A DNA stretch of 64,000 bases from Melampsora larici-populina 98AG31 (lineage: Eukaryota > Basidiomycota > Pucciniomycetes > Pucciniales > Melampsoraceae). Of the stretch, positions 35,873-47,633 are shown piece after piece. Every line of letters starts with the position of its first letter. Within the stretch, counting starts at the first letter, position 1. The position numbers and the translations under genes are program-made. The notes under the pieces are model-generated. The model was given only the letters and a program-made list of their open reading frames with translations. It ran no database searches and was not told the DNA's origin. The DNA lies in NCBI RefSeq assembly GCF_000204055.1, contig NW_006768767.1:2028498-2092497 (forward strand). The letters are read 5' to 3'.

Positions 35873-38800
35873 TTAACCTAATAAAAGTTCGCGACACACA
35901 ACATTCGCCGTGCTTCGGGCCACAACCTGCGTCGCCAGACATATCTTCAAATTGTGTAAAGACGTGCACCTGGATAATGCTACATATAGCTGTCCATGGG
36001 CAAAAGTTGGCCCAGGTAGGAAGATTCCGACCTTTTCTAGGCTTTGTCCTTGAGCTTTGTTGATGGTCATGCAGAACGCAGATACTACGGGAAATTGCTT
36101 CCTGGAAAAAGGAATAGGTTGATCCAAGTCTCCGTGATGAATGAGCCTCATCTTAGGTAGTGCAATAACTTCACCTCGCTTCGGACCCGTGATGACCACA
36201 CAACGCAGGAGGTAATCTGAGATATCAATAATAACCAGCCTAGTCCCATTGCACAGTCCTGACCCTATGCTTAGGTTCCTCAAGACCATTATCGGTTGTC
36301 CGACTTTCAAAAACAATCGGTGCTGCGGAAAACCTGCGAAATCGATTTTATTCAAAATCTCCGGCGTCATCGGATCAGCAAAGTCAGGGTCGGGATCATC
36401 TATTGAAACTGCGCAGGACATCACACCCGGACTTCCTTCTAAAATGGCGTTATTCACAGCTGCAACAGTTTTGTTGAAAGGAGTTATCAAACCTCTCTCG
36501 GAAAAGTAAGTCGCAGTTTCAGGCAATTCAGGCTTTGCCATTGACCCAACCAAGTCGTCGTATAACCACGAAATCAATTTGACGGGATTTTCAGTGAACG
36601 GTGGGACTGTTTGGACGTGAACATGTTGCAACGCAATCATCTGTCTGTCTTGAGCTTGAAGCTTACCGTCCCCGAGATCCAATAGCCATCGGGCGTACTG
36701 TCGTGCCTCCAAATTGTCGCTGTCCCCGTCTATCTTCAGGCGCAGGTTAATCTTCAGCTTGAAATTTCGGATGCTAGCCCATAATGCAGAAGATTTTAAG
36801 CAGGCCCATTTTTGATCTGACAAAGTCCCGTGTGGTACAATGGGCAGCGTCTGTCGGAAATCACCCGAGAAGATGATACTAACCCCGCCAAAAGGCTTTG
36901 AATTATTTTTTATGTGTTGCAAGCTGCGGTCAACGGCCTCGATGCAGTGTCTATGCTGCATAGAAATCTCGTCCCAAATGATCACCGGTGCTGCAAGAAT
37001 CCTCCGGCTTTTCTCATCTCTCCCGTTTAAGTCGCAAGTGCTACTATCATCAATTGTGATCGGAATGTTAAAAGCTGAGTGTGCCGTAGTACCTCCACTC
37101 AGTAGCAACGCCGATACTCCCGACGACGAAACTGCCACAGGTCTCAATTCTTCGGCTTTGAAGAAATGAAGAATGGTGTTTAACGTGTAAGTCTTTCCGG
37201 TCCCGCCAGGTCCGTCTAAGTAAGTAATCGTCTGAGTCTTTGTTCTGTAACCTGTTAGGATGTGGTCGACGAAGTTCCTTTGATCATCGTTGAGGTTACT
37301 TTGCTCCTCCTCGAATAGGGCACGGCTTCTTCTTATATCAATTCCAGAAATTTGAGTTGGAAGTAACGTTAACCCCGGGTGGTTCGTCATTTGTTCTTTG
37401 AGCAACCCGCTAAAACCCACATTCTCAGTTTCCTTTCCCATGTTGAGTAGGCTCTCGTTTAATTTCTTGAAACCGTATGCGTATTGTAAATTTTTGTCGA
37501 TCGGCCCCATGTGGCCTAAACTTTGCAACGTGCCTTCCACGTCGTCAGTTAAAAACTCGGCAAATTGCGACCATAGACTGTCTGGCGAAGCGACAGGTCC
37601 ATAAGTTAGCATTAAGCTGAATAGTTCTCGCATTTGGTGAGCCGAAGCCCATAGAGAAGCCTCTGCCAAAGCTGCTTTGTGATGCTTGTCAGATTCTAAT
37701 AAACCTAACTTTTCGGCTGTTTCACGAAAGGTGCTGTACGTGACTCCGTCGACCGTCCTCAAATGAAGAAAAGACTGTGGCCCTTTCACATTGAATAAGA
37801 GAAGCCGCAAGAAATACTTTTCGCCGTCCGCGACTTTCGCATAGTGCACTCGACCGATTGTACGCAGTTTTTTACTTCGCGGTTTGAACAACTTGCTCTT
37901 CTTATCCCAGGTAAAGTGCTTTGTGACATCGACGTAGAGCAGGTCGCGGGCGTAGACGTTCTCATGCCCCTTCGTATTTTCTCTACATAGCCGGAAGAAA
38001 GATGTTAAAGTAGAATTTGGAGGCGGTCCAATGGTCACTTTCTGCCTCGCGTCACTTTCGTCCTCGTAGTAGACCAATTGCTCATTTTCTAAATGAATAT
38101 TCAAGTTCATGACCGCAGGTCTCCTTTTATTCATGAAAAACTTAAATAACCTCCAAGCACCTAGGTTACAACGTTAGTACACTATCCTTGTCATGTTTTC
38201 GGAACAATAATGGGTTACTTACATTCCGGGGCGCTGATATAACGGCAATCTTGGTACTCCTTTGTTTCGTCGTGTACCTCAGGTTCCACCCTCTTCGGTT
38301 CGTTCCGCTTCCGTTTCCGAGTCGCAGTAGTATTTGTCGCAGTGGATGTAGTTGAAGCTCCTCGAGGAGTAGATGGATTTTCGTCAGGTGACGTCTCCAT
38401 GTAAACTCTAGCTTTATCGTATCCCTTAGTGACGTACTTATAAAGATACCTAATTGGCTTCGTTCCTACTGGTATCTCCACGTTGATGTGACACTCCATT
38501 AACATCAACAGGTACTTATTGTAGGGCACGACATGTTGATTGGTATATGTAAATGAAGGCTTCGAAACTGTGCGGCCATTGTCGGGCCTACAATAATTGG
38601 GGAAGGAGGCATCTGAGACCGATGTTTCTTCTGCGAAGGGTTTAGGAAATCGGGACCGGCACCTTCCATCAATCCAGCAAGGACCTCCTGGTCGGCAAGG
38701 ACCATGTAGCATGAAGTTTTCTACTAAATTATGCAGATGTTCTTCAGAAACAGGATCGGGGAGCTGCGCCGTGACCAGACTGTCAATTTCGTCTGCCGTT

Positions 38801-40562
38801 TTAGGCCGCGATGATTCGTCCATGATGAACAACAGATGTGCGTGCGGTAGGCCACATTTCTGGAATTCAACTACCCCTAGATAAGAAATACATTTCCCTA
38901 ATCTCCCCATGTCGTAAATCTCGCCTAGGAGACGTATAAGTTTTAAGTAGAAGACCCGGGCCACGATATCTGGACGGTCTGATGCTGATTCTCCATATTT
39001 CAATGAATTCTGGATCTCGGGCCAGTTGGGATTGGCGGTCATGGTGATGAACAAACTTGGGCTTCCAAACTCCCTCACCAACGCCATTGCATCATGATAC
39101 AGTTTATGCATATGGCGGGGACCTCCCCCAAAGGTCGAAGGTAAGATGATTCTTCTTCCCGTTGGACCTTGGTTTCCATCGAAAGCTTCCCGCAAGCCTT
39201 GGTACAAATCAGCTTTGATAGTTTTTTGGTTGTTCTTATACCAACGCAATCGACTTCGCTCAACGCAGAGGTACAGATCTACAATTAGTTGTTGTGTTAG
39301 CCTTCGACCATGCAAGAACGGTGAAAATTGCTGATTCCTTTCGTATAGGAGATAAGCGCCCCACTCCAGATTGGTCACTTTAAAGTCATCGCGTTTTCCT
39401 AGGCAACACTTGTCAGTTCCGGAAGATTTCAACAGCGGTACTTTCGGGCTTACTTTTGTTGTTTTGTTTTGCGGTAGGTGATACGTAGTTGTCGTCCCAT
39501 TGTTGCGACCCAAATGGTAACATTAGAGGATAGCGGAGAGGCAAGTAACCTGTACTCAAATCCGTAATGTGTTTCAACTTATTGTTCTTCCGATGGAGGA
39601 TAATGTGGCGAGGTTTTTCGTCCAATGTTTCAGACGACTCAACGATTGCAGCTACGTCTTCGGGGCGAGGTTTATTATAGGTTTTCAATTCTCTCTTCCC
39701 TGGAGGTAAAGTTTTTAGCATGAGGCGGAGTGAAGGTTGTGACTCTAAGATACTGGCTGAAGATTTTAAAAACTCGGCATAAGGATTGATGTCGTTTAAG
39801 ATGGTCTGAAGTTCGAGCATTACGACTTTCGATAATTTCTTATTCTTGAAATGTCCCAACCTTACATCAACCTCTCCTTCGCCCCCATCGCCAACTACAT
39901 ATATCTGTGCATAAGAAGGAACCTTCTTCGCGGCCGGCAAAGCCGATCCGATTCGATGCGCTAGTTGACCTGAGACCCGGAATGTGTTGATACCCTTCTG
40001 GCCTGCGACAGATTGGTCTACTTTAACCCCTAAAGAGGTGAACGACAACGCGTTGTTATAATGGGTGATGTTCTGCTGAAATTCCTTTGCATCTACGATT
40101 ATTGGTCAGCTCTTGCCACGACGGGAGCACCAAGAAAAACTTACCTTTGTCTGATCCTGTGTATAATTTCAAGAGACTGTCGGGCACAGTAGGTCCTTCA
40201 AATTCTCCCCAAGGCAAGGTCACCGAACCCTGCTGACAACAGTTCGAGTATGTTTCTTCTTGATGTTTCGATTTAATCTTTGTCCTCTCCTCTCCCCATC
40301 GTAACGCGCCGCAGTACTGACACTCGTGATCCTGCTTCCCCAGCCGATAAGGCAGGTCTTGGAATTTTGCTAAAATGGTCGCTTGATTGTTGTCGGTGCT
40401 GGTGTTACACACGACTCGCCTGGTCAACACCATCACTGGACCTTTGCAGACGGCGACTTTCGATCTGTACTGACTCGGGGGTGGTGGCCAGCTCAAGCCT
40501 AAACCTAAGAAAAGCGACAAACAATTCAAGTTTTGAATAGTCCTGCAGAACGGAGAAATCAA
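35873..40562 (-). CDS. Helitron Rep-helicase (RepHel) protein, 4 exons
   Basis: Minus-strand exons: 40562-40145, 40092-39454, 39398-38223 and 38160-35873, with GT-AG introns of 52-62 nt and matching phases; about 1506 residues if the first ATG is right. An N-terminal HECQYCGALRW zinc motif is followed by the Helitron-like N domain (YLPLRYPLMLPFG), a Rep nuclease with LFITMTANPNWPEI, the HUH motif GLPHAHLL (~residue 537) and the tyrosine motif YLYKYVTKG (~672), then a Pif1-type helicase with Walker A GPGGTGKT (~1063), Walker B IIWDEIS (~1137) and C-terminal NKAQGQSLEKVG. This rolling-circle transposase nicks and unwinds the element. All catalytic motifs are intact, so activity is plausible. 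The first exon start is the weak point; further 5' exons may exist. Confidence 0.92.
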
Positions 40563-40956
40563 CCTAAGACATCATAAATGCAAATCAAACGTACACTTGA
40601 TCACAATAAACAGCCCTGGAATCAGATCGAGTGACTATGTCACGAAGGTTGAACCTAATCTCAATTGAAGTGTAAGGATGATGATGGGTTTCGCTTCTAT
40701 AAGGAGGTGATTTGTCCCAACGTCGCTAGAAACGCCGGTCCAAAAAATGACTCTATGGCCAGACTTTCCGAGGATTGGCAGGATTTGAACGACAGGAATT
40801 GGAGGAGTTTTCTTTGGGTATTCTGATCTTTTTGGGGCAGACTTCGAAAATTCTTCTCAAGGATACAGTTGTAAAAGGTCGGTTGAAGCAGCTGGCCAGG
40901 ATCAAGGTTAGGGAGAATTTGTAAATAATTATGTGTTGTTCGAAAAGATCAAGTGG

Positions 40957-41174
40957 ATAATGTGAAAGATGAATGTTTGGTTACTTTAGTTGATGTATGC
41001 CGCATTATTCAGAGGAACGTTATATATATCTCAGATTCCCGATGCATTTCGATGTATGAGCATTCGGTTTCAAAACTATTCAAATGCACTGCTTTTAAAA
41101 GCACAGGGAGTCTTTTGGAATCGGGTGCTTTCTAATTTCCAATAGCACATCTCATTTTTACAGCAGGTGTGCTG
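40957..41174 (+). repeat. 218-bp direct repeat, left copy, abutting the Gypsy element
   Basis: It begins ATAATGTGAAAGATG and ends CAGCAGGTGTGCTG. It touches the Gypsy LTR at 41175. An apparently identical copy at 47634-47851 abuts the other end. It carries no gene and appears to be Helitron intergenic DNA. Confidence 0.9.
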
Positions 41175-41368
41175 ACAATAGTGATCGGGACGGATCTATG
41201 CGAGGTCCGTCTTCTTGGAAAAGCAATATAGAAAAGAAAACAAAAGAAAGAAAAGAAAATAGAAAAGAGAAAGCACTGAAAAGCGCGTCTAGAGAGAACC
41301 AAAGGAATTAGGCGGACAAAGAGAGAAATCGGGAATCACATCATCCCCTCTGTAAGACTGTAAACTTC

Positions 41369-41656
41369 CTAGTTTACTTGTTTGCCTTTTCCTTTCAGTT
41401 GGTAGCGTCTGCCTTTTTCTTGTAAAATAAGGTATTTCAAAGATTGTAATTTGGTGAATAATTTGTCAAGAGTTTCTGGTGCAATATCTTCGTTGATGAT
41501 GTTGAAAAGGCTACTGGATAGATCAAGGTGTTTGACGAGATCGTCTTCTAGCTCGCTGGTCTCGATCGTGTAATCGTTGAGATGCGAAGTAGAACTCATC
41601 CGTTGTGCCTTTAAATTTTTTAAGTCGAGAGCCATTAACTTTAGCATTGAGTACAT
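41369..41656 (-). CDS. Small overlapping frame at the 3' end of the Gypsy element
   Basis: A 95-codon frame overlaps the last part of gag-pol in another frame and ends just inside the 3' LTR boundary. It is Leu- and charge-rich (for example EDDLVKHLDLSSSLFNIINED) and ends in basic KGKGKQVN. It may be an accessory frame or chance; no family is recognised. Confidence 0.25.
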   Translation of the reverse strand: MYSMLKLMALDLKNLKAQRMSSTSHLNDYTIETSELEDDLVKHLDLSSSLFNIINEDIAPETLDKLFTKLQSLKYLILQEKGRRYQLKGKGKQVN

Positions 41657-44600
41657 GACCGTTTGAGGTCATTAGTTCAAACGTACCATTTGGGAATGCA
41701 TCTTTGATAATAAAGGGTCCATCCCACTTAGGATGCAATTTTGATGGTCTACCTTCAAAACATCGGAGGACTCGGTCTCCTGGTCTGAGGTTTCGTTCTG
41801 TGTAACATTGTTCTGTTTGAGCGTATCGTTCTCCAGCTCTATCATTGAGAAGCTTAATGAGGTCTTCTCGTGTATTTCTGAGTTTATGAACTTTGATATT
41901 CCGTTGCCTGTGGATTAGTTCGAGATTTTCTAAGGAACTATCAAATGTGAGACTTACAGCTTCGGATTGTAGCCGGGCTTCTTCTCCATAAGCCATGAAG
42001 TAAGGGGAGGCTTTCATTGAATGGGAGTAAGAAGCGCGGTAAGCGAAGAGACAAGAATTTAAGTAGTCATCCCATCGATCTTGATTATAGGGACTACAAC
42101 ACTTACGAACGCTGTTCATGAGGGTGCCGTGGAATCTCTCAATCAAGCCGTTGGCTTGCGGGTGATAGGGTGATGTTCGTACATGTTTTATGTCGAGACT
42201 TTTGAGAAATTCTTGGAATGGTTTTGAAATGAATTCGGAACCGTTGTCCGTGACAATTTCATCCGGGACTCCATGGTTGAGTACCATTTCTTTGATGAGC
42301 TTGATTGCTGCGTCCCCTGAAGTCGTCGTCAGTGGCTTTGCGTACGCCCAACCTGTTCCATAGTCGATAGCTGTGACAAGGTATTGGTTGTTGTTAGCAG
42401 TTTTCACAAGCGGTCCAACAAAATCCATGCCCCACTTACGGAAGGGTTTACCTCGGGGAATGACTTGTAAGGGTAAAGCTTGCTGTTGGTTGGGTGCCGA
42501 GTGAACTTGGCAGGCGGCGCACAAGCTGATGGCCTCTTTTACGATTCTCGAGATGGAGGGAAACCAATAACGCTTTCGTACGGCGTCGATGACGTCTTTC
42601 TCATTCCTGTGTCCAAGATCTTCATGGATCTGAAAACAGATGGCCTCGGCTTCTCTTAAGCTGGTAGGTACAGTTAGTTGGTCAGCGCTGAGGTCATCAA
42701 GATTAATTTTTACCAATCTCTTTCCATCAATCATAAAATCTCCGGTTCCAATAGTGTTCGGATCGACTCCAGCTTCAAGTTTTAATTTAAATTCGATCAA
42801 TTGATGAAAGGGGTCTTCTTGATCATTGATGTTGAAGAGAGGGTCAGCTGTTTCGGGAGGATCGGCGTCGGAGGAAGTATTAGGTTTTCTTGATAAAGAA
42901 TCGGCCGCCAATTGTTCTTTTCCTGGGCGGTAGATGATATGAGCGTCAAAGAATTCTATTTCATCTACGAAACGGGCTAATCTTCTGTTAACATGTTTTT
43001 GAGTTTTGAAATATTTCAAAGATTCGTGGTCGGTGCGGACTAGGACGGGCGAACCTTCTACGAAACCACGGAAGTGTTTCAAACCGTGAATAATCGCGAG
43101 GAGTTCGCGTTCTTGAGCACTGTAGTTTTGTTCAGTTTTTGATAGCTTGCGTGATTCGAAAGCAATAGGGCGGAGGTTACTGTTTTTAAGTTGTTTTTGG
43201 TAGTTGTTATAGTCGAAGTTGCCTACTTTAGGGACTTCGAAACTTGAATCTTGTTGCAACACGGCACCGATGTTCGTTCCAGAAGCATCGGTATCCAGCA
43301 CGAATGGTTTGAATGGTGTTGGGTGTTGGAGAGGTACTGTTTCTGACAGTAACTTTTTGAGTTGGTTGAAGGCGTTTTCTTCTTCCTTCCCCCACTTAAT
43401 CGCAGTTCCCGGCTTGGGAGATCCTTCAGTGAGCTTGTAAAGCGGGGATGCAATTGAAGAAAATTTGAGAATAAAACGTTTATAATAAGTACAGAGATTT
43501 AGGAATCCTCGTACTTGGGAGATGTTGGAAGGGGACGGCCACTCAACTATCTTAGCGATTTTTTCGGGGTTTGTCCTGATGCCGTTGCCGTCCACAATGT
43601 GTCCGAGAAAGAGTAAGGATGGTTTACCCCACTGACATTTTCTAACTGATACAACCAAACCTTCTTTTTGGAGGATCTCAAAGACAGTCTTGATGTGTTC
43701 AATATGATCTTGTTCATTTTTCGAGTAAATAATGATGTCATCTAAATAAACCAAGGCAAATTTGTCAATTACGTCTTTCAATACATCATTCATCATTTCT
43801 TGGAAGGTGGCTGGCGCATTACATAAACCGAATGGCATTACTTTCCACTGAAAGTGTCCTTGTCGACAGGTGAATCCTGTTTTTTCTTTATCTTCTGGGG
43901 CCATGGGAATCTGCCAAAATCCGGATTTCAGGTCGATTGTGGAAAAGACGTTTGAGCCAGACAAAAATTGATAAGCATCGTCGATACGAGGAAGTGGATA
44001 GGCATTCTTTCTTGTTACCTTGTTGAGTGCCCGGTAGTCAACACAGACTCTTGTCGAGCCATCGGCTTTCTTAACAAGCAATAAGGGTGAGCTCCAGGGA
44101 GAATCGGTGCGTTCGATGATGCCTTGTTCCAATCCTTCTTTAACAAATTGATTGATAATTTCGTGTTCTGCTGGAGTGTGTGGGCGACCGTGAGTCTTAA
44201 TAGGTTTACTATCTCCAGTATCAATGTAATGCTTCTGCTTACGATCTTTGATAACCAATTCGTCCGAGAAACAGTCGGGAGCGATGACTTTTGCTTCTCG
44301 TTCTAAACCTTGGCCAAAATTGTTATTGTCAATTGTAAATAATTTTGGTTCGCCTTCTTTAGGTTGGATGTCAAAGATACCTGAGAATTTCTTGACAGTA
44401 TAAGTTCCAGTATCGAAATCAATCAAAGGCTTGTGTTCTCGGTGCCAGGGTAATCCTAAAATAAGGGCGATATTAGGAAGAGGAAGTATATAAGCTGAAA
44501 CGGAGAATTCGAAGGTTTCAAGGGTATCCCTATGATACATTTCGGCTTGAAAAGTGGCAACTTTGGAGACAGTTTCTTGGTTGCCGTTAGCCAGGCGTAC

Positions 44601-46751
44601 TCCTTGAGCTATAACATCTTCGATTTTGATTTTCCTTGGATTCAATTCTAACATAGTTTCGACTTGATCTGAGGAGATGTAATTACCGGCAGCTCCAGTA
44701 TCCATAATTGCGTCTAAAGGCATGTTACGCCAGTGGCACGGGTAGATTGGCAGTGATGTTTTGCCAGGCCCTTGGTGCGCGGCGAGTTCCACCATACTCA
44801 AGTCAATAGGAGTTGGTGGGTTGTCGATAGCTCGGGCTTTGAGTTCTTCATAGTTCGTCATATCAGACGTGATCTCAAATTCGATTTCGGAGGGGTGTTC
44901 AATGGCCTTGACACTTGAATCTTCATCATCCGGGGTACAGACTGAGTCGAAATCGTCGTCTGCGGCTCGGCTCGTGTAGGTGGAGCTTAAGATTCTGTTC
45001 CAGCCTTCCACACATTCGAGTTCCTTTTCACCTAGGGCCAGTCGGTCAATTTCAGCAACAGGGGAATTGAAGGGTACCCGAGTATGTTGATAACCATCAA
45101 TTAGGGAGCGATCTAGTTTGAATTTCTTCTTACTTGGATCCTTGTTGATGAGTTCTTTGATATTGGCATAGTAGATATCGTGTTTTCCATCTGGGTCGTG
45201 TGCAGGGAGGCGCTCTGATTCGGTTTCTTCATTGGTGGATAGGGATCTCTTGAGATCGGCTTGGTCGATGCGAAGTCCATCTAAAGAAAAGTAATCGATT
45301 CCTTTAGAAACAGTAGGGGGGCTATCTTCGTTACCATAGGCTCGACAGGACTTACAGCATCGGAATCCACTCTTGAGTTCATCCTCCATTAATTTACCAA
45401 CTGCTTCACGAGCTTCTTGCATTTCCAACAAGGCCTTGGAATCTAACCTTTCTAACTTCTCTAAATAAGTCTTCTGGTAGTCAGCTAGTGATTCACGACC
45501 GTCTTCAGTAGGTCCGTCAAGGCTTTCTGAAGATTCTCTTGAGGCGCCTAGCATACGTCCTTCAGAATCAAAGAAAGGCGTGGTGAATTCAGCTTGTTCT
45601 TGTAATTCAAAATCTTGAAAGGGCGGAATGAACGAATCAAGAGAGTGGGAAGTGGATGGAATAGGAAAAGTAGGATCATGATCGATCAGTAATAAGTTTG
45701 GCTTGCGTCTATCTCCTGAGAAGTTGTGTCGTTGTTTTTGCGAGTTAGGCGACTTGTTTTTATTGCGAGGGCAGGCGTTCGCGCGATGTCCCTTGCCGTG
45801 ACAGGAGTAACACTCGACATTGGCGAGATCGGCCAAGTCTAGGTCCATCGGACCAGAGCTGTTTGTGACAGCATGAGGTTTGCCAAAGCTAGACGAAGGT
45901 CGGTAATGGTGACTGTGGCGATGAGAAGGGTTAAATTGAGGTTTCTTCTCGTGATTCTTTGAAGTCGAGGGAGCCTTATCATCCCAATTCTTGTAGCTGC
46001 GATGGTTGATCTTCGCACTTCGCTCTGCTTCTCTTGCAGCAGCGTACACAAGCTCCATGTCTTGCTTCTTGCGTAGTTCTTCTTTGTTGTTAATTTTGTC
46101 TCGGTAATATTCAGGGAGCTTGTCGAGGAAAAAGAACTTGCGCTGTTTGAAGTTCATTTCATCCTCAGGCATATGAGCCATGATCTTACGGAACCGTAAA
46201 ATATAATCGTGGATGTTGTTGTTCTTGAAATAACAGACCTTCAATTTTTCTAAGTTTTCTTCAATCATGAGGTCGAAGTTGTAATGTTCAAGGAATTGAG
46301 TTCTAAAGTCTTGATAATCGGTGATTGATCCACCTTGCTTGGTTCTGATACCGTGCCAAAACATGTGGGTTTCTTCATCTAAGTATGAACCCAACATTTC
46401 ACCCCAGGCCGACTCTGGGTATCTATGCATCTTAAAATTGGATTCCAATTCCGAGATCCATAAATTCGCGTTATCGCCAGGGCCGGTGAACTTTCTAGGT
46501 TCGGCTCGAAAGGGATCAGGTTTGTTCGGGTCGCTAGCACGGTTGGTATGTTGGTGTTGATTGGCTTCTAGTTGGTGGATCTGATTAGATTGCTGTTGGT
46601 AAATCAAGTGATGTTGATTGCGAAGTTCAGCAATTTCGCGAGCATGATTTTGAGCGTTGTTTTGAGTGTCGATGTTGACTTGCTCAAGTTGAGCTCGGAT
46701 AAGACGCAGGTCTTCAGCTGGGATCGAGACAAATCCCAAGTTTTCTTCCAT
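41523..46751 (-). CDS. Gypsy gag-pol polyprotein, intact, 1742 aa
   Basis: Uninterrupted frame. In order: retrotransposon gag (~residues 90-235, KFTGPGDNANLW onward), a CCHC knuckle CYSCHGKGHRANAC (~312), a long linker, aspartic protease AIMDTGAAGNYIS (~684), reverse transcriptase with VCVDYRALNK (~904) and active-site YLDDIIIYS (~1002), RNase H from VLDTDASGTNIGA (~1154), an HHCC zinc-binding domain ending CAACQVH (~1377-1425), integrase core with GMDFVG, VTDNGSEF and GLIERFHG (~1442-1540), and a C-terminal GPFIIKDAFPNGTFEL module. RT before integrase is the Ty3/gypsy order. No chromodomain is visible at the C-terminus. All catalytic residues are present, so the element may be mobile. Confidence 0.96.
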   Translation of the reverse strand: MEENLGFVSIPAEDLRLIRAQLEQVNIDTQNNAQNHAREIAELRNQHHLIYQQQSNQIHQLEANQHQHTNRASDPNKPDPFRAEPRKFTGPGDNANLWISELESNFKMHRYPESAWGEMLGSYLDEETHMFWHGIRTKQGGSITDYQDFRTQFLEHYNFDLMIEENLEKLKVCYFKNNNIHDYILRFRKIMAHMPEDEMNFKQRKFFFLDKLPEYYRDKINNKEELRKKQDMELVYAAAREAERSAKINHRSYKNWDDKAPSTSKNHEKKPQFNPSHRHSHHYRPSSSFGKPHAVTNSSGPMDLDLADLANVECYSCHGKGHRANACPRNKNKSPNSQKQRHNFSGDRRKPNLLLIDHDPTFPIPSTSHSLDSFIPPFQDFELQEQAEFTTPFFDSEGRMLGASRESSESLDGPTEDGRESLADYQKTYLEKLERLDSKALLEMQEAREAVGKLMEDELKSGFRCCKSCRAYGNEDSPPTVSKGIDYFSLDGLRIDQADLKRSLSTNEETESERLPAHDPDGKHDIYYANIKELINKDPSKKKFKLDRSLIDGYQHTRVPFNSPVAEIDRLALGEKELECVEGWNRILSSTYTSRAADDDFDSVCTPDDEDSSVKAIEHPSEIEFEITSDMTNYEELKARAIDNPPTPIDLSMVELAAHQGPGKTSLPIYPCHWRNMPLDAIMDTGAAGNYISSDQVETMLELNPRKIKIEDVIAQGVRLANGNQETVSKVATFQAEMYHRDTLETFEFSVSAYILPLPNIALILGLPWHREHKPLIDFDTGTYTVKKFSGIFDIQPKEGEPKLFTIDNNNFGQGLEREAKVIAPDCFSDELVIKDRKQKHYIDTGDSKPIKTHGRPHTPAEHEIINQFVKEGLEQGIIERTDSPWSSPLLLVKKADGSTRVCVDYRALNKVTRKNAYPLPRIDDAYQFLSGSNVFSTIDLKSGFWQIPMAPEDKEKTGFTCRQGHFQWKVMPFGLCNAPATFQEMMNDVLKDVIDKFALVYLDDIIIYSKNEQDHIEHIKTVFEILQKEGLVVSVRKCQWGKPSLLFLGHIVDGNGIRTNPEKIAKIVEWPSPSNISQVRGFLNLCTYYKRFILKFSSIASPLYKLTEGSPKPGTAIKWGKEEENAFNQLKKLLSETVPLQHPTPFKPFVLDTDASGTNIGAVLQQDSSFEVPKVGNFDYNNYQKQLKNSNLRPIAFESRKLSKTEQNYSAQERELLAIIHGLKHFRGFVEGSPVLVRTDHESLKYFKTQKHVNRRLARFVDEIEFFDAHIIYRPGKEQLAADSLSRKPNTSSDADPPETADPLFNINDQEDPFHQLIEFKLKLEAGVDPNTIGTGDFMIDGKRLVKINLDDLSADQLTVPTSLREAEAICFQIHEDLGHRNEKDVIDAVRKRYWFPSISRIVKEAISLCAACQVHSAPNQQQALPLQVIPRGKPFRKWGMDFVGPLVKTANNNQYLVTAIDYGTGWAYAKPLTTTSGDAAIKLIKEMVLNHGVPDEIVTDNGSEFISKPFQEFLKSLDIKHVRTSPYHPQANGLIERFHGTLMNSVRKCCSPYNQDRWDDYLNSCLFAYRASYSHSMKASPYFMAYGEEARLQSEAVSLTFDSSLENLELIHRQRNIKVHKLRNTREDLIKLLNDRAGERYAQTEQCYTERNLRPGDRVLRCFEGRPSKLHPKWDGPFIIKDAFPNGTFELMTSNGHVLNAKVNGSRLKKFKGTTDEFYFASQRLHDRDQRARRRSRQTP

Positions 46752-47467
46752 GGTTGAATGAGATTCTGTTCGTAAAGAATCGGAAGGGATTATTAAAAAT
46801 TATTCTTTAAATAAGACTTGATCAGAGTCTAAGGGTACGTACGTTAATTCTTCAAAAAGAATGTTCAATGATTCAAAAATCGAGATATAAAGGGTTGGTA
46901 AAAAGCTTTTGGTTTAACGGTGTTAATAGTAGGTTTCCTGTGTGTAAGGGATAGGAAAGATTTCTTTTAATGAGTTCTAACTAATCAAGGAAAGTGTCGA
47001 GAGGAAATAAAATAACTAGCTAGGGAATTTTAAGGCTTACAACGAGTTGTTAATCTGGGTGTGAGGGTTTGTTGCTTCTGGGTAAGGTTTCCGGTGAGGA
47101 TATCTGTGAACGGAGAACGAAGGAACACAGAGTTTGGAGAAAAACAGAACACAGATTAATAACTAAGCTTTCTTTGATATCAGGTATGGCGATGATTTAA
47201 AGTTAGAGAGAAAAAGAAATAAAGAACACACAAATATATATTTGTGATCTACTCACAATCTTTGGGGCGAGAATGAGCAGGAAGTAACTTGATGAATCCA
47301 TTTCCTTGGGAGATGCGAGCTGCTTATATATGCGAGCGTCTACAAGTGAGGTACGAATAAGGAAATAGAGAGATACAATATGAGGCAAGGGATTGCCTAG
47401 GGATGAAGTACAACGATCGGTAAGAATGGCCGGATCCGGTATAGCTGGATCCGAGCTACAATTGGTA

Positions 47468-47633
47468 ACAATAGTGATCGGGACGGATCTATGCGAGATC
47501 CGTCTTCTTGGAAAAGCAATATAGAAAAGAAAACAAAAGAAAGAAAAGAAAATAGAAAAGAGAAAGCACTGAAAAGCGCGTCTAGAGAGAACCAAAGGAA
47601 TTAGGCGGACAAAGAGAGAAATCGGGAATCACA
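47468..47633 (-). repeat. Gypsy 5' LTR
   Basis: 166 bp, matching 41175-41340 with one substitution seen. In plus orientation it starts ACAATAGTGATCGGG and ends GGGAATCACA. Confidence 0.92.

Larger units (their letters stand above)
41175..47633 (-). mobile_element. Gypsy (Ty3-like) LTR retrotransposon, full length
   Basis: Short LTRs of 166 bp at 41175-41340 (3' LTR) and 47468-47633 (5' LTR) differ at one base by eye (GAGGTCC versus GAGATCC). On the minus strand they begin TGTGATTCCCG. A purine-rich tract (ACAGAGGGGATGA) lies just before the 3' LTR. The single gag-pol frame is intact. One LTR difference and an open frame mark it as the youngest insertion in the nest. No TGG primer-binding site is evident next to the 5' LTR. 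Instead of a 5-bp target duplication there is a 218-bp one. Confidence 0.94.

Noticed and set aside
47203..47595. 130-codon minus-strand frame over the Gypsy 5' LTR and leader
   Set aside because: It spans the LTR boundary and lies before gag; no protein features beyond LTR composition.
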